The notes under the pieces are model-generated. The model did not search any database and was not told the DNA's origin. It was given only the letters and a program-made list of their open reading frames with translations. A DNA stretch of 32,710 bases. Origin: Elysia marginata (taxonomy: Eukaryota; Mollusca; Gastropoda; Plakobranchidae). Both the position numbers and the translations under genes were made by a program. The stretch is taken from the NCBI GenBank assembly GCA_019649035.1, contig BMAT01007243.1, positions 140,982 to 173,691 of the forward strand, written 5' to 3'. Of this stretch, positions 31,871 to 32,710 are shown piece by piece (position 1 is the first letter of the stretch; the number at the start of each line of letters is the position of its first letter).

Positions 31871-32710
31871 GCAAAAAAGTGTCAGTTGTGGTAAAGATTA
31901 TTGTTGCTATTTAAGATGAAGCTGTAAAGCAGAAGCATTGATGTTGATCTCAAAAGCAGTAGCGTTATAGGCATGCATTATTTACAAAAGTCGAAGTACA
32001 AGCAATGTTTTATGTACAGCTTTATCAGATTATTGTTTAATGTACATTAGTATAGTAATCTTAATGAAGTAATTAAAATGTTTTAAATCCTAAAAGTTTT
32101 ACATTTTAATGCATCTGGAAATTTTGACAAGGTATTGAACAAACACAGATATTTTTTGTTCAAGAATTCTAGTAATCTAGATCAAGGTTTAAGTCTCTAA
32201 TCATCATTGCAACAAAATACTTTTTATTAAAACAAAAAGAAAAAGAAGAAGTCTTTATATTGACAAATCACTTGTTTTAATCTGTAAATTTACAACAACA
32301 AAACCCCCGGAATGTAAAGAGTTATTTTCTTTTATTTTAATTTATGTTTCAACAACAGCAGAAAGTTTCAACAGACTCTATTGCTCTGTTATAAATGAAA
32401 GAAACTTTTAAAGCTACTCGGTCAGTATTTTGCCAACAACCGAAGTAACACATGTCACATTATATGTGGTGTGAACATCTGAATGTGTTGGACTGGTCTA
32501 TATCTATTGGAACAGCCAACAAAGCAACAAAAGTTAGGCATTGTGTTTGTATTTAATTGTAACACTTCTTCACTTCTCTACTGGCTATAAATGGGTCTTA
32601 AAGCCTGGAGGAGGAAGCTGACAAAACGGACTCGTCAGCAATAGCTGCCGGGAGTGGCAAAAGCCCTCTTGTTCACGGTATACACAAATAAGTGTCAAGT
32701 AGAGGGCCAA
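31871..32710. other. Right end of the window, no gene recognised
   Basis: AT-rich to about 32,570. The last 130 bases are more GC-balanced, and a TATA-like word GGCTATAAATGG lies at 32583-32594 on the + strand. It could mark a promoter of a gene beyond the window, but nothing in view confirms this. Confidence 0.3.

Noticed and set aside
31590-31874. Leu-rich 94-codon - strand open frame resembling a membrane protein
   Set aside because: Translation of an (AGT)n microsatellite.
1-32710. LTR retroelements, Polintons, CRISPR arrays or bacterial-type operons
   Set aside because: No long terminal repeats, capsid-, envelope- or integrase-like coding, spacer arrays or clustered prokaryotic genes were seen.

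Overview
The window looks like AT-rich nuclear DNA of an invertebrate animal, probably a mollusc or another lophotrochozoan. The evidence is GT-AG introns of 0.5 to 3 kb, long microsatellites, several non-LTR retrotransposon (LINE) remnants, MITE-like elements, and an excess of the octamer TACATGTA. Taxon is an inference from overall texture and was not tested. A run of 87 Ns marks an assembly gap.

Two host genes are well supported and converge tail to tail. On the + strand, 8668-19289 holds an eight-exon thiopurine S-methyltransferase (TPMT)-family gene of 243 aa. Every intron phase is compatible, and there is a good poly(A) signal at 19771. A TATA box at 6893 and a CAG|GTAAGC donor at 7097/7098 suggest an untranslated first exon. 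On the - strand, 30870-24994 holds a three-exon gene for a 1465-aa ankyrin-repeat protein. All of its roughly 23 repeats lie in one 3.26-kb exon, followed by two exons for a polar, Gln/Glu-rich and then basic/acidic tail.

The rest is intergenic or intronic DNA with mobile-element fossils. The 5' flank (1-6890) holds a ~300-bp insertion with a 15-bp target-site duplication, an antisense LINE fragment, a tRNA-like SINE head or tRNA pseudogene, a 47-bp-period minisatellite, and CT/GA microsatellites. The TPMT introns hold two antisense LINE fragments (introns 2 and 5), a pogo-type MITE (intron 3) and a TA-flanked MITE (intron 7). Between the two genes lies a LINE whose core reverse-transcriptase segment is inverted relative to both flanks. 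The ankyrin gene is flanked upstream by GACA/GA and AGT microsatellites.

Nothing here is clearly a new biological system. The most notable items are the internally inverted LINE, the LINE ending about 15 bp from a TPMT splice acceptor, the single-exon ankyrin array, the MITE end found alone inside a LINE, the duplicated upstream ORF at the likely TPMT promoter, and the TACATGTA excess. The two genes share no evident pathway.
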